64,000 nucleotides of DNA from Ricordea florida (GCA_949710005.1 OX453280.1:10007489-10071488); one strand, 5' to 3'; positions 21,866 to 32,768 are shown, counted from the first letter of the stretch. Numbers and translations: made by a program. The notes: generated by a model not told the origin, from the letters alone.

Positions 21866-23805
21866 AATATGTAGGTGACTATATTGTCTGGATCATACGC
21901 GGATTTGTTGACATCTTTAAGCCAAAGAAATCTTGTCGCGTCTCTGTCTTCAATGTTGAGTTCAATCTGGAGAAATGCCTTTTCAATATCTGCCGTGAAT
22001 GCTATATTGTGTTTTCTAAAGTTTAATAACATGGTTTCCAACTGTTGCATCATATTTGGGACGGTATGAAGACAGTCGTTTAGGCTCAATGCCTTTTTCG
22101 AAGTCTTTGCTGATGCGTCATAGACGATTCTCATTGATGTGGTGGAGCTCTCTTTAAAGACTGGAAAATGTGGTATGTAGTGCATGACGCCTCGATGTGT
22201 GTTTGGATCATGGACAAGTTCTATGAATCCATGTTTGTGTTGGTCGAGAAGTTGTTTATTGTATTTGTGGAGGAGTTCTGGATCCTTTTTCTGTAGGGTA
22301 TGTAGAAGGCTGTTTAAGCGTTTTTTTGCCACTGTAAAATTTGTCGGTATGTTCTGTTTGATGTCCTTCCATGGGAGTCTTACATTGTATCTGTTTGTGT
22401 CTTGATTGAATATGATGGCATCTTGAAAGTGTTGCTGGACTCCTGTTGCGTCGTCTTCACCGAATTCTTCAGGAACTTTGCTTACTTCCCAGAATTTCTT
22501 GAGCGTTTCGTTTAACTTGTCGTTTTCTGTTGGTCCTGCATTTATGATTTGACATACTGTACTGAACGTTTTATCCTGTATCATCTTGGGTGTTGGTCCT
22601 GAAAGGAGCCATCCAAATTTGCTTTCTATAGCCATCCATCGTTCGTCGTTTGATTTCTTCGTGTTTCCTATTATGACTTGAGCGTAGTGGTCATTTCCTA
22701 TGAGAATGTCTACGTTGTGATCATTTTGTTCTTCCACTGGATCAGCAACGTTGAGGGCTTTAAATTCGAGGGGAATTTCAGTGAGTTGTACGTTGTTTGA
22801 CAGTGGTGGGCAGATAATCGGCGTGACTAAGGCCATTATCTTGATGTTCTCGTTTACCGCGTTTAAGGTAAATGTTACGACCTCATACGTCTTTGTAGTA
22901 ATTTCAGTCGTTCCAAATGTGGTTATGTTCAGTGTCTCATTCAGGATGGGTTTTAGTTGTAGCTTATTCCTCAAGTCTTGTGTAATAAATGTTTTCTGTG
23001 ATCCTGTGTCGATGAGGATGCGTGCTTGACGTCGTGTAGTTGGTCCGCTTGCTGTGACGACAGCAGTTTGTAGAAGTGCGTTTGTGCGAGTAGTAGTCGC
23101 TAAGGTTGTTGATGCGGGCCTAACGTCTTTGCTGTTTTGTAGTGAGCTTTCCTGTCGTTCGGCCGGTTTTTTGTTCGAATCTTGACTTGTTTCGCTTGGT
23201 TCGCAAATTGAGGTGTGGTGTTTTAGTCCGCAATTAAGGTATCTTCCTCTTGAGCGGCATTGGTATTTTGTGTGGCCCGAGCGGAGGCAATTCAAACATC
23301 TCTTTTTTTGACTAAGTATCGTTTTTCTCTGTTTTGTTGTTTTCACTATATGGCAGTTGTTGTGGCGGTGTTTACCGTCACAGTATATGCATGGTTTTAA
23401 ATCAGGTTTGTTGTGCATGTAGGGAGGTTTTTGCGGAGGTGGTGATTTGCGCTGGGAATGTGTTAGTAAAGCGCCGGCAGTAGGTACGAAAATGTCGTCT
23501 GTAGTAGACACTGATGGATTGGTATCCTGAGTTAATTGGCTGTTTTCTCTTGTTTCCAGTTCTTGGCAAATCGCTCTCCGCAGACCATTAAGTGAGCTAT
23601 ATGCAGTAGGGTTAGCCCTGAAAATTATGCATCGTAAATCTTCTGGCAATTTTTTAAGGAGTATCGGAATTAACAGGCTTCCATAGCAGTCTGTCTGTAC
23701 TCCCAATGTTTCTAAAGCGCGAATGTTGCTTTCGCAGTCATCATAAAACTTTCGCAGTTGTTGAATATCCATTGAAGGGGTATTGAGTTTTGACAGTGAT
23801 TCCAT
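21733..23805 (-). pseudogene. BEL gag end, zinc knuckles, aspartic protease and RT start
   Basis: This 690-codon stretch begins within gag (DUF1759-like), directly after an in-frame TAA. It contains Cys/His knuckles (CIYCDGKHRHNNC and CLNCLRSGHTKYQC) and an aspartic protease site ARILIDTGSQKTF. The N-terminal RT part has VYDASAKTSKKALSLNDCL, FTADIEKAFLQIEL and FGAAPSPYLLN. It ends in a frameshift before the RT active-site box. Confidence 0.9.
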
Positions 23806-23817
23806 GTGCGCGTTAAT

Positions 23818-24435
23818 TTAAACTTGTTTTCTTCCAAATCGTTCTTGTAGCACTCCAATTGCTTTATCGTAGTTTTGTGACGTGATTGGTAATCCCGAAA
23901 TCGCGCGCGCTGCGACTCCAGTTATCATGCTTTTTAGATAATTCATCTTGTTGATGCTGTGTAGATCGGGATTGTTGTGTACTGCATTATTAAAGCTATC
24001 CCAAAATGTTAACCATTCCAAGGGGTTGCCGTCAAATGGTTGGATTTGCAATTTCGGGAGATTAATGTGAGCTCTAAATGTTGGTTTGCTCTCTTCTATA
24101 TTTGTGTAATGGAGCGGACTCACCGGTAGTTTTCTTCCTGCAATAAATTCTGTAATCTGGAGCTTCCAGTACACGATGTTATCTTGAAATGTCAGCGCCT
24201 CATCTGTTTCGTGTATGATTTCTTCTTCTTTGTCTAGGGCGTTTATGATCTTGTTATCCATGAGTGATATGTCGTCTAAGCGTCTGGTGAGTCGCTCGGT
24301 GATGTCTTTGAGCTCAGTCATGTTCGGCGTGTCTGTGTCTGCCATGAGTCGTTCGGCGCGCTTGATATCTTGCGTGCAGTGTCCTTTGTAGGACCCTCTG
24401 ACGGCCTTGTTGTGTGCTAGTTCAGCTTTTGACAT
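23818..24435 (-). pseudogene. BEL gag N-terminal part
   Basis: 205 codons with LPKLQIQPFDGNPLEWLTFW and KMNYLKSMITGVAARAISGL, the DUF1759 signature of BEL/Pao gag, preceded by a coiled-coil-like segment. It terminates at TAA (23,818) but the same frame continues four codons later at MESLSKL. The stop is therefore probably a point mutation in what was a single gag-pol ORF. Confidence 0.9.
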
Positions 24436-24458
24436 GCTTAGTCGGGTCTCGGCACCAG

Positions 24459-24604
24459 TTTCAGAGATATTTCACTGACACTTGATCAGTCGTACTTAGT
24501 TTATTGTTGACAAGACTGAACTGTACAATGATAATGTAGTGATTAGTTACTTATCAATCTGTGACGTAACGTAAGTGATTGATAGATCATAGATGTTCAT
24601 GACA
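24459..24604 (-). repeat. BEL 5' LTR
   Basis: 146 bp, identical to 18,777-18,922. The following GATGC (24,605-24,609) completes the target duplication. Confidence 0.95.
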
Positions 24605-25318
24605 GATGCAGTGTTTTTCCATTGGTTAAAGTTGCATTTTCTTGCGATGTTACTGTTGATACGATCGAGAATCCGTTTGCTGACTTTGCCTATTTCGGAT
24701 TTCGTTGGGTTGATTAGTCTGCAGGTTGGTTTGTTAGCGAAGTTAGGCTTGTGGTCTTTAAGTGTTACGAAGGCGCCTATTTCGGCTGTAGCGTCCTCTC
24801 TGTCGTCGATGCCCAGCTTCGTAGCGATTTCTTTGTTTTCTTTATGGATGGCGCGTGTGGTCTCGGGTTGTGCTTTCATGAATGATTTTGTTACTGTTCT
24901 TTTCTAGTAGATTGTTGTATGTTGATGGTTCTAGTTTGTAGAAGTTCGTAGTTTTGTCGGCGGCAATTAGTAGCTTTGGTTCGTTTCTGATAAGTTCTGC
25001 GTCTTCTTTTAGCTTGTTAAGGAAGGGGTTATTTACTTGCTTGAACTTTACTGTCTGTATCATCTTTAGCATATCGTCTTCGAAATCTTTTAGTTCTTCG
25101 ATCGGCGGAGGGTTCTTCGTGGATTTGAAGCCATACTTTTCCTTGGGGTCGTAGTTGTGTCGGGGTTGAGGAAAAAGTGGGCTTTCCAGCGCATTCTGCG
25201 AAGAAACTGTTCTGTTTTCGCGATGAAGGTAGTCTTTACGTGATGGTAGAGGAATATTCTTGGTTGAGTAGCTGATGTTGAATTTTTCCATTATGAAGTA
25301 TCTTCGAGTGCTCGACAA
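24605..25318 (-). pseudogene. Penelope ORF, N-terminal and early RT part
   Basis: Minus-strand coding includes the start-like MEKFNISYSTKNIPLPSR and LIAADKTTNFYKLEP. After a one-base frameshift near 24,895 it continues with IGAFVTLKDHKPNF and PTCRLINPTKSEIGKVSKRI, which are early RT motifs of Penelope-like elements. Removing the BEL element and one GATGC copy puts this second part in frame with 18,776 downward, showing both are one protein. Confidence 0.85.
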
Positions 25319-25398
25319 GCCGGACTTGGAGCAGGTATAAATTGTAAAAGTTGATTAATCGTCAAACAGTGCTCAATACGTGAACTTAGAGCGAAGTA

Positions 25399-25564
25399 GT
25401 TGTTGCGGGAGAAAAAATCACACAAATAAACTACAGGTTTATCCCTACAAGCCTCTTTCGTGGTTGCCCACTCATCAGGGGATATGGGAGGAATGTCCTT
25501 TACCATCGCTTATATACAAAGTAGTTAAATTTACATAATAATAGAGATCGTTAAGTTTCAGGTA
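25399..25564 (-). repeat. Penelope pseudo-LTR, 5' copy
   Basis: Direct copy of 17,187-17,352 with a few differences. It is followed immediately by an inverted 3' fragment of the same element. Confidence 0.9.
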
Positions 25565-25893
25565 CGTCCCAAACCTACATCGGACTTACAGAAAACGACT
25601 TCAGAACAAGATACAGAAACCACACCGCATCTTTCCGCCACGCTAAACACAGAAACTCCACCGAGCTCAGCAAACACATATGGACCCTTAAAGACAACAA
25701 CATTGAACACTTTATTTCCTGGCGGATCCTGTCATCACACTCGCCATATAACAGCTCAAGCAAAAGATGTAACCTCTGCCTCAAAGAAAAATTCCTAATC
25801 ATCTGCCGACCCGAACTATCCACGCTAAACAAACGTAATGAGCTTGTGTCTTCTTGCCGCCACAGAAACAAAACCCTCTTACGCAATACCTGA
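25564..25893 (+). pseudogene. Inverted Penelope 3' fragment: GIY-YIG domain
   Basis: Plus-strand coding from TSQTYIGLTEND to the stop at 25,891 repeats the last ~109 codons of the GIY-YIG domain at 17,346-17,680, with few substitutions. It is followed by the inverted terminal repeat (25,887-26,052). It is a 5'-truncated partner copy in head-to-head arrangement. Confidence 0.9.
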
Positions 25894-26052
25894 AACTTAA
25901 CGATCTCTATTATTATGTAAATTTAACTACTTTGTATATAAGCGATGGTAAAGGACATTCCTCCCATATCCCCTGATGAGTGGGCAACCACGAAAGAGGC
26001 TTGTAGGGATAAACCTGTAGTTTGTTTGTGTGTTTTTCTCTCCCGCAACAAC
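25887..26052 (+). repeat. Penelope terminal repeat, inverted copy
   Basis: Reverse complement of 17,187-17,352. It ends CCCGCAACAAC, followed by TATATA and a T-tract. Confidence 0.9.
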
Positions 26053-26085
<33 letters not shown>

Positions 26086-26189
26086 ACAATGAACTCTATT
26101 TGTATTGCTGGAAAACACACATATTACAATTACAAAATCCATAGTAACATTATACTAACACTACAGTTGTTACATTACAATTACAATTG

Positions 26190-26345
26190 TTACGCTTGCA
26201 ATATAATCGATTTGGGATTCCATCGATATCAACAATGACTGAAAAAATATCAGGACTCAAACATTTTTCGGAGTTTCTCATTCCGGTGTAACTACCATCA
26301 ACAGACATAACATTCGAAGCGAAGAGTATGGTTTTCAAGCAGTTT
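26190..26345 (-). pseudogene. Polinton capsid relic, middle piece
   Basis: Minus-strand DGSYTGMRNSEKC and VIVDIDGIPNRLYCK correspond to the GARNSEN and INIDVDGVPNRLYSK segment of the intact capsid protein. The break immediately after this Lys matches the start of the piece at 17,110, so the Penelope-like element entered exactly here. Confidence 0.75.
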
Positions 26346-26422
26346 ACTCTTGCATAGGATGTATAAATCTGAGCGTTTGGGTCTAGAATAGGGTATTATT
26401 CTTCATGACACTGACCAGTTGG

Positions 26423-26458
<36 letters not shown>

Positions 26459-26819
26459 TCCACTCAAAAATATCAAAAAAACCAAATCGGCAAGTGCAAA
26501 TATTCACAACTCGACCTCAACAGCGTCGATAGATGGCTATCGTAAAACAAGAATGGATGTTATTAACTGTCAAAAATCGGGATGCTGTTGTACCTAAAAA
26601 ACAATACTCATGACGGTTCTTTTTCAATCAGATTAACCTGAAATTTTGGACTTGATGGAAAAAAAAAACTGAACAAGTATACATAAATCTAGTGACCTTA
26701 GTTTCTGGAAAACAGCTACTCTAGAATAGGAGTGATTTGGGGGATGTACTCGAGTAAGGGTAGCAAAATTCAGGGTTGCAGGGTTCCAGCCGCTCATCCC
26801 CACCCAGAAATTCCTACAG
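26346..26819. other. No recognisable gene
   Basis: AT-rich spacer between a capsid relic and the foldback element. No feature is recognised. Confidence 0.3.
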
Positions 26820-28045
26820 TCACCCACTCTCTTCCCGGGCAGGGCGACCCGAAAAGCAGTAACGGCAGAATCGCGGAATGCCGGAACCACGGAAAAGCAC
26901 CCTAAATCCTAAAAGACGGAATTATAAATATAAGTAAATAAATGAAATATAAGTACGATAAGTAATGAGACTAGTAGTAAAATACAATGTCTTCTCCTTG
27001 TAGAATACAACCAGAGACATAGTAGAAGACTTTCACAGCACGATAAAACTTACGGCTAAAATATCAGAAACAGAAAATTGCATTCTGGGACAGAAAAGTG
27101 TACAAAGGCGACAGATTGCACAAGGAGTCTATCCTTGACTTACAAACACACTATAAAGAGACAAAGACTTTTCAATACACGAAAATTTATTCGTGTCACC
27201 CACCAGCCGTTACTAAAGGATTCATAAAAGGAGAAGCACTACGACTTCTACGAACGAATTCCTCTCACATCACGTTTGACGAAAACAGGAAAAACCTCAA
27301 ACTACGTGTAAAGAACAGAGGATATCCAGAGAACACGGGGGAAATACACCTCTCTGACGTGAACGTCACCCAGCGAGAACGGTCATTAAAAAACGAAAAC
27401 AAAGAAGCAAGTAGTACAATACTGCCTCTTGTCACACAATATCACCCAGCACTTCCAAATTTGAAGAGTGTACTTATGGGGAGATGACATTTAGTTCAAA
27501 ACCAACCAATTCTAAGGAAAACTTCCCTATTATCATATCGCAAAGGAAAATCCCTATACGATATCCTGATCAGTGCTAAACTCTGAAGACACAATCATCT
27601 GGAAAAGCAGGAGTCGCGTGGGCCGGACAACAATTTTCAACGCTCCGTGACAAAATCTCACACCCACTCTTTTCCCAAACCTCGTATTTATACTTATTTA
27701 TTTCTTTATATTTATAGTTCCGTGTTTTAGAGTTTGGGGCGATTGTCTGCCGCAAATTTTATCTGCATGTGGCTGCGCAAGCTCTCCTTCCATAACATCA
27801 CTTTGTGTCTCTATCTTTTGTCTCGACAATTTCGTGACACGTAGACCGATACGAAGGTACGTATCTCGTTACTTTTTGTATTTATGTTTCATTTATTTCA
27901 TTTATTTCCTTATATTTATAGTTCCATCTCTTAGGGTTTAGGGTGATTTTCCGCGGTTCCGTCTTTTAGGATTTGGGGTGATTTACTGCGGTTCGGACAT
28001 TCCGTCCTTCCGGCTTTTAGGGTCGCCCCCCCCCCCCCGGGGCAT
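26820..28045. mobile_element. Foldback or TIR element carrying a second Penelope fragment
   Basis: The left edge (GGGCGACCC...AAAAG, then CGGAATTATAAATATAAG and AATAAATGAAATA) is the inverse of the right edge (TATTTCATTTATTTCC, TTATATTTATAGTTCC, ... CTTTTAGGGTCGCCC). The right arm has GTTCCGTCTTTTAGGATTTGGGGTGA-like units repeated three times. Between the arms lies a plus-strand Penelope RT fragment. The element interrupts the capsid relic. Confidence 0.6.
27098..27620 (+). pseudogene. Second Penelope-like RT fragment (thumb region)
   Basis: The peptide YKGDRLHKESILDLQTHYKE, then CHPPAVTKGFIKGEALRLLR and, after the stop, QNQPILRKTSLLSYRKGKSL matches the region after the RT active site in another Penelope-like family. 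It differs from the element at 17-25 kb. No endonuclease is seen and both ends are truncated. Confidence 0.65.
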
Positions 28046-28049
28046 TATT

Positions 28050-28387
28050 TTCCAGTCTCCGACCTTTGAGGAATATTAATGTACCAATAGATAGTACCAT
28101 CCCTCTTCCGATCAATGGTGGAAGTTTCAAGTAGATGGACATTTTCATAGAAATATCCTTTATCCACACCATATGACGTTCTTGCTTCGTGAGCTAAATA
28201 ATCATTTGTTATACATCCTTATTCAAATTCAAGATTAGTTAATTGATAGTTCGGTGGTTGATCAGCATGCGTGTAGTCAACAATATCATTCACCGGTGCT
28301 AATGTAATTTCAAATTTCAAACCGTCCATCAGTGTTCTTGGGTAGAATACTCCATTATCATTGAGAACGGGGCAAACTATCAGGCTA
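28050..28387 (-). pseudogene. Polinton capsid relic, N-terminal-middle piece
   Basis: Minus-strand PVLNDNGVFYPRTLMDGLKF, EITLAPVNDIVDYTHADQ and DYLAHEARTSYGVDKGYFYE parallel the intact protein (PILNDHGVFYPKALDHHLIF, EITLAPVNDIVVYSD, EYLAREAQAAYQVGKGFFYE). A stop and frameshifts occur. A Gypsy-like LTR begins at its upstream edge. Confidence 0.8.
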
Positions 28388-28946
28388 TGAGAAGGTTCTA
28401 GAACTTATTAAGTATGCGGATGTTTGCGTAGTCACGCAATCTTCCTTCTAGAGAATTCTAGAACACACTAACATGTTGTAAACAACTGAAGTAACCTTCT
28501 TTAAATAGCTATTGTCATAATCTTTCGAAGGTTCTAGAACTGTCTCTGAATAGATATAAGAAACGTTATCACAGAACTTTAGTACTTACTGAGGACGCTC
28601 GGAGTTAGTCTAAAGTGGTCAAGAGTTATTTACAGATTGCGTCGTTCACCGTGACTGAATAAGCTATCCGAGGAAGAATTGAAGTTGTTTTCTCTCAAGT
28701 GGATATATCTCAGAGGAGTTCGTGAGTTAAACTGTCAAGTGGTGACTAAAGTTGAAGGATAGCTTGTTGGCGCTTAGAGTATATTTAGGTCAGCGATCGC
28801 CCCCTTTGTAGACTACTCGAAATACTTTAGTTGTCAGTTTCAAATAAATAGTTGAGTTCTTAGCGGAAAAACGTCTGTCATTGTTTTCTGTACGGACAAA
28901 GAAAACATGCTTATTTATTTATATATTTGTCTGTCATATCGTAACA
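28388..28946 (+). repeat. Probable LTR of a Gypsy-like retrotransposon
   Basis: The segment begins TGAGAAGG and ends CGTAACA (TG...CA). It is followed by ATTGGAGGCCTGTCCGG, a leader of the kind found next to LTRs, and then a gag-like ORF. GAAGGTTCTAGAAC is repeated near its start. No second LTR lies in the window, so the boundaries are tentative. Confidence 0.5.
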
Positions 28947-29199
28947 GAAAATTGGAGGCCTGTCCGGTAGCAAATTTTAGAAAGTTCGAAAATTGTACGA
29001 GCGGATTTAGAGAAGTTTAGCGTACATGCGAATTAAGTGTACGGTAGAGTGTACAAGAATTATATATTGCGTAAGTGGTTTACGAGATGTCGGAATTTAG
29101 TCCAGAGAAGTTTATGTCCGAGATATAAGATTCTACTAGTTATAGAAAGATGAGCTATTTTCATAAGCAAAGCATTTATAGTTAGAGGTTAAGAGGGCC

Positions 29200-29598
29200 A
29201 TGAGAAAACATGAGATGCAGAATGTATTATTTAAGTATTTAGTGAGTCAAAAGGTTTTTGAGGAAACAGCTTTCAAAGGGCAATTTCATCTAGAACTTAT
29301 AAAGCTGGAAATGCAGGAAAGACTTGAAAGAGAAAGGGAGGAAAGACAAGAAAGACTTAAAAGGGAGGAAAGACAAGAAGGACTCGAAAAGGAAGAAAGA
29401 GAAAGAGAGGAAAGGGAACGAGAAAGACAGGAAAGGTTAGAGAAAGAGAAATTACAGCATGAACTAGAAATGAAAAGGTTAGATATACAGTCGAAGTCAG
29501 GTTCAGATCCTTCTTTATCTAGTTCTAGTTCAAAGTTTGATATTACTAAGTATATAAAGTTTCTTTTTTATTTAATCAAGTTTCAGATTTACATATAG
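29200..29598 (+). CDS. Gag-like N-terminal fragment, charged coiled coil
   Basis: 132 codons. The N-terminus (MRKHEMQNVLFKYLVSQKVF) is followed by a very long Glu/Arg coiled coil made of EREERQERLKREE-type repeats (residues 43-100). A serine cluster and SSKFDITKYIKF follow. The latter resembles the start of the capsid-like domain in metazoan Gypsy gag proteins, but here the protein ends soon after, so it looks truncated. It follows the LTR and leader at 28,388-28,970. Confidence 0.5.
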   Translation: MRKHEMQNVLFKYLVSQKVFEETAFKGQFHLELIKLEMQERLEREREERQERLKREERQEGLEKEEREREERERERQERLEKEKLQHELEMKRLDIQSKSGSDPSLSSSSSKFDITKYIKFLFYLIKFQIYI

Positions 29599-29619
29599 AA
29601 TGACAACTACATGAATCAA

Positions 29620-29930
29620 TCAATCTGAGGTAGGCTTAAAACAGAATACAAGACTCCTTAAAAATAAGCTACCTATTATTACATCATAAATAGACATAGA
29701 GAATTAATTAAGTGATAAAGTGATTAAAATTAAAAAAAAATCTACATTAAACTTATAATAATAAAAGGCTAACAAATTCTTACGACAGACCGACGACGAG
29801 GTAGACTCTCTTATACTAAGAGGTAATTCATTCCACAGGCGACAGATCCGGACAAAAAAAGAATCATGCTTAAAAACGTCAGTCCTGCTGAAAGGGACAT
29901 CAAGCGTTAAATGATCAACATTTCACAGGG
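29620..29930 (-). pseudogene. CR1-like LINE, 3' end of ORF2
   Basis: Minus-strand LWNELPLSIRES and CRKNLLAFYY are typical of the extreme C-terminus of CR1-type LINE ORF2. Stops are present. An RT fragment of similar type lies at 31,680-31,990. Confidence 0.55.
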
Positions 29931-31679
29931 GCTTAATACAAGAGCGAAACGATACATAATTGAAGATATTTAACTTATATATATTCTTAAAACACTTAAA
30001 AAAGAAAACTATATCATTAAGAGGCTGTTCGCGTAAGAACGGATAAGGCAATTTTCGGACCTTTTCCGATTTGGCTGATTTTTTTCCGTGAAAGTCAGCC
30101 ATTATGTCCCATGTACAAATATCACATTTGTTTGGATCAATTCGATTTCTTTCATTTTTAGCGAGGCGGTTTCTTAGACAACCTCAGTGTTGCCCGATTT
30201 GCCTTCCGACACTCTCATATTTAGCACTATACTTAGAGAGCTCCCAAATTAGAAATTTTTCACGAAACAAGCTGAATTTTTCACAGATTCAAGTTTAATC
30301 TCTCCTTAATACTTAACATGTAATACAGGAATACTTAGAACGATTTTGACCGAGCAAAAAGGCTTTGAAGATAACCTCTGTCACAATACAAAATAAGCGA
30401 AACGTGACATACCTTCAGTTGAGTAGTATTTTCTCCAATGTGGCATCTAAGTTATTATAAACTGAATCATGACATGAAAGTACTAAGCCAGACTTGTGAT
30501 TTACATAATAAAATCTGTGGGCGCTCTACGCCCTGCGATGTAGGAAATTGCGCTAAATTACCAAATCTGCGCCATTGTGATGTACGATTACATTTCGCCG
30601 GTACGACCGATAGACTAATTGTCCAACTAAAAACGCTTTTGAACTTAAGTTAACATTAACAGTCCGCCTAATTAGTTGCAAATAAACATTTTCGGACGTT
30701 TTTGCCGTTGCTTACAACAGATACAAATGTCCGTAACAGTGTTATGAAACTAACGACCGAGATCCGATCCGCATCACAAATATGCAAATTGATTGGAAAC
30801 CCGATGTCTGTTTGTTCCTTATGAAACAACTTCTTTTAGGGTTCATTTCCAGGAAATTGGATTAATTTTTACCAGAAAAAATTGCTTTAAGACTCTACGT
30901 GAACGTTTTACATTCCGATTCAATTACAACATTGCTGCAACTCGGTCTTCAAATAAATCGTACTGCTTTCTTTTAAATAAATAATCGTCTTTTCTCATAT
31001 TAAAACAACTCCATTAGGTGCCCGATGAAGACACTTTTCTTGGAGTAAAGGAGATATTAATTCTTCTGCCTTACTTTAATGGTAGTACAAAACTGCTTCT
31101 TTGGCCGTAATTTAATTACATAAATACGACTTTGAAAATTTCATTTTTCTCCGAATTGTCGTGATGCGCAGATCTGGCCCTCAGTCGGTAATGAAGAAAT
31201 GTGAAAAATGGGTACTTCTCCTTCCACTTGCTCTTTACGGGAAATTTTACACACTCCATGCGAGTCTAGCAGGGGCGAGAGCATGTCTTACTCTACGAGC
31301 GCAAATCTGATGATTCCGCGCATCTTGCTAGCTGCCACTTGTCGAAATGTGATATTACTGAAACCGAACTTGTCATCGCAAGAGCTGGAACTCGAGGATG
31401 TTCACCAACTCAGCTTGCAGACATTGCCATCTGCACAGACAATAATTGGGAGGCACAGACAACTATTGGGAAGATGTTGGCGAGCACACAATTCATGCTA
31501 ATACTGTGGCCATACTGGGAAAATTGTTAGTGTGGCAGGAAAGCATGTAATAGACCACAAATTGGCTGGCAAAATATGCCTTTTGTTTGGCGAGGTCGCA
31601 ACTTTGGGATCACGTAAGGCTGCATTCATTACGTATATCACAGGGGGGAGGAAGGGGGGCGGGACAGGGGATGTTTCTT
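29931..31679. other. No recognisable gene
   Basis: AT-rich sequence with short ORFs only. No domain, RNA or repeat structure is recognised. It lies between two CR1-like pieces and may be an insert. Confidence 0.3.
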
Positions 31680-31990
31680 AGACAGTGCAAGAAGGCGGGT
31701 AACGGTGTTTCCTTTGACATTATATTAGGCATATCGTTGCTAAAAATCAAGAACAGTTAGGGCCCCAAAATTGACCCTTGCGGGACTCCGGACGTTACAG
31801 GGAGGAAATTAGACGACCCATTGTCTATCACAACCCTGTGTCTTCTACCAGATAAATATGATCGAAACCAAGCGAACAGGGATCACCAATACCAAGACAT
31901 TGTAGGAGAGAGATTCTTCAAACAGCACACGAGAACCCCTTCTCTGGACAGATGGGAATCAACAAAACGTACCAAGCGCTGAACTAGACT
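31680..31990 (-). pseudogene. CR1-like LINE reverse transcriptase fragment
   Basis: The minus strand reads WFRSYLSGRRHRVVIDNGSS, then SGVPQGSILGP, the RT motif-4 block, followed by LFLIFSNDMPN. One stop interrupts it. It probably belongs to the same dead LINE as 29,620-29,930. Confidence 0.7.
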
Positions 31991-32196
31991 GACTATTATA
32001 CTGGGTCAGCCTGTGTCTCTACTGACACTAACTATCGTGTATAAAATGTACTATATACAGACAACGACTGGATTGGACAAAATTAGCACTGCCATAAAAA
32101 GGTGTAAGTGAGAAGTGTACAAAACGAGATATTGAAAACAAGATATCACCGCGACATAGCATTCTCTAGTTATAGATCAGCCACAAAACTAAGACT

Positions 32197-32268
32197 GGTC
32201 CCATGGTGTAATTGTTAGCACTCTGGACTCTGAATTAAGTAATCCGAGTTCAAATCTCGGTGGGACCT
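32197..32268 (+). tRNA. tRNA-Gln(CTG)-like gene or pseudogene
   Basis: A 72-nt cloverleaf has a perfect 7-bp acceptor stem (GGTCCCA/TGGGACC), an A box TGGTGTAATTG, anticodon CTG in CTCTGAA, and a B box GAGTTCAAATCTC with an intact T stem. The anticodon stem CTGGA/TTAAG has a mismatch and a wobble, where normal tRNA-Gln has CTGGA/TCCAG. A TTTT run follows at about 20 bases. This may be a tRNA pseudogene or SINE head rather than a working gene. Confidence 0.65.
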
Positions 32269-32768
32269 TAATCTTTACTTGAAATTTTAATTTTGGGGGC
32301 TCTTACCTATTCTTGGAATATCTTTTAGCTAAAATTGACTGGCTTCCTCAGCGAATACCTAGCTAACTTAGAAATGTTGCATGATTTAAAACTATTCAAT
32401 GTTATGAGGATGACAAGCATAATTTGCCACAAAACGACAATCCAGAAATTTCTTGGCATTTGATAGAATTACCAGTGTATAGTTTAATACCCCCACACAC
32501 CTGTTATTTAGAGTAGTCACGTTAAAGCAACTTTCCATCTGTGCTGTTTCTTCAGTTTTCATGAGAAATGTCTGAAACTTGCGTTTAGTCGCGCGTCAAT
32601 GGATACTTAATAATTCCCTGAGATAACTTCTTAAACTTTGCCTCTTTTTAAAGGATGTGCTGTTTAATTTACTTCAAAGTACAAGATATATTAATAACCA
32701 CCACACCCATGCTGTTGTCATATGGACAAGTAAGTTAATCTATAAGTGTTGGAGTTCTCTCTACCCAG

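Larger units (their letters stand above)
18777..24604 (-). mobile_element. BEL/Pao LTR retrotransposon
   Basis: The element is bounded by two identical 146-bp LTRs and a 5-bp target duplication GATGC (18,772-18,776 and 24,605-24,609). In sense orientation the LTR begins TGTCATGAAC. Next to the 5' LTR lies a primer-binding-site-like TGGTGCCGAGACCCG, and before the 3' LTR a purine run GGGAGGG. One long frame on the minus strand carries gag, zinc knuckles, protease, RT, RNase H, integrase and a C-terminal DUF5641-like region in the BEL order. Two stops and four frameshifts interrupt it. Confidence 0.95.
17187..25564 (-). mobile_element. Penelope-like element, split by a BEL/Pao insertion
   Basis: A minus-strand Penelope-like retroelement has a reverse transcriptase and a C-terminal GIY-YIG endonuclease. 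It is flanked by direct copies of a ~166-bp repeat (17,187-17,352 and 25,399-25,564), the pseudo-LTR arrangement typical of this class. A further inverted 3' fragment follows at 25,565-26,052, also typical of Penelope insertions. The BEL element at 18,777-24,604 interrupts the RT. The element lies inside a Polinton capsid relic. Confidence 0.85.

Noticed and set aside
25575-25886. 103-aa minus-strand ORF, also found at 17,353-17,664 on the plus strand
   Set aside because: Antisense shadow of the GIY-YIG domain; it recurs only because the domain is duplicated.
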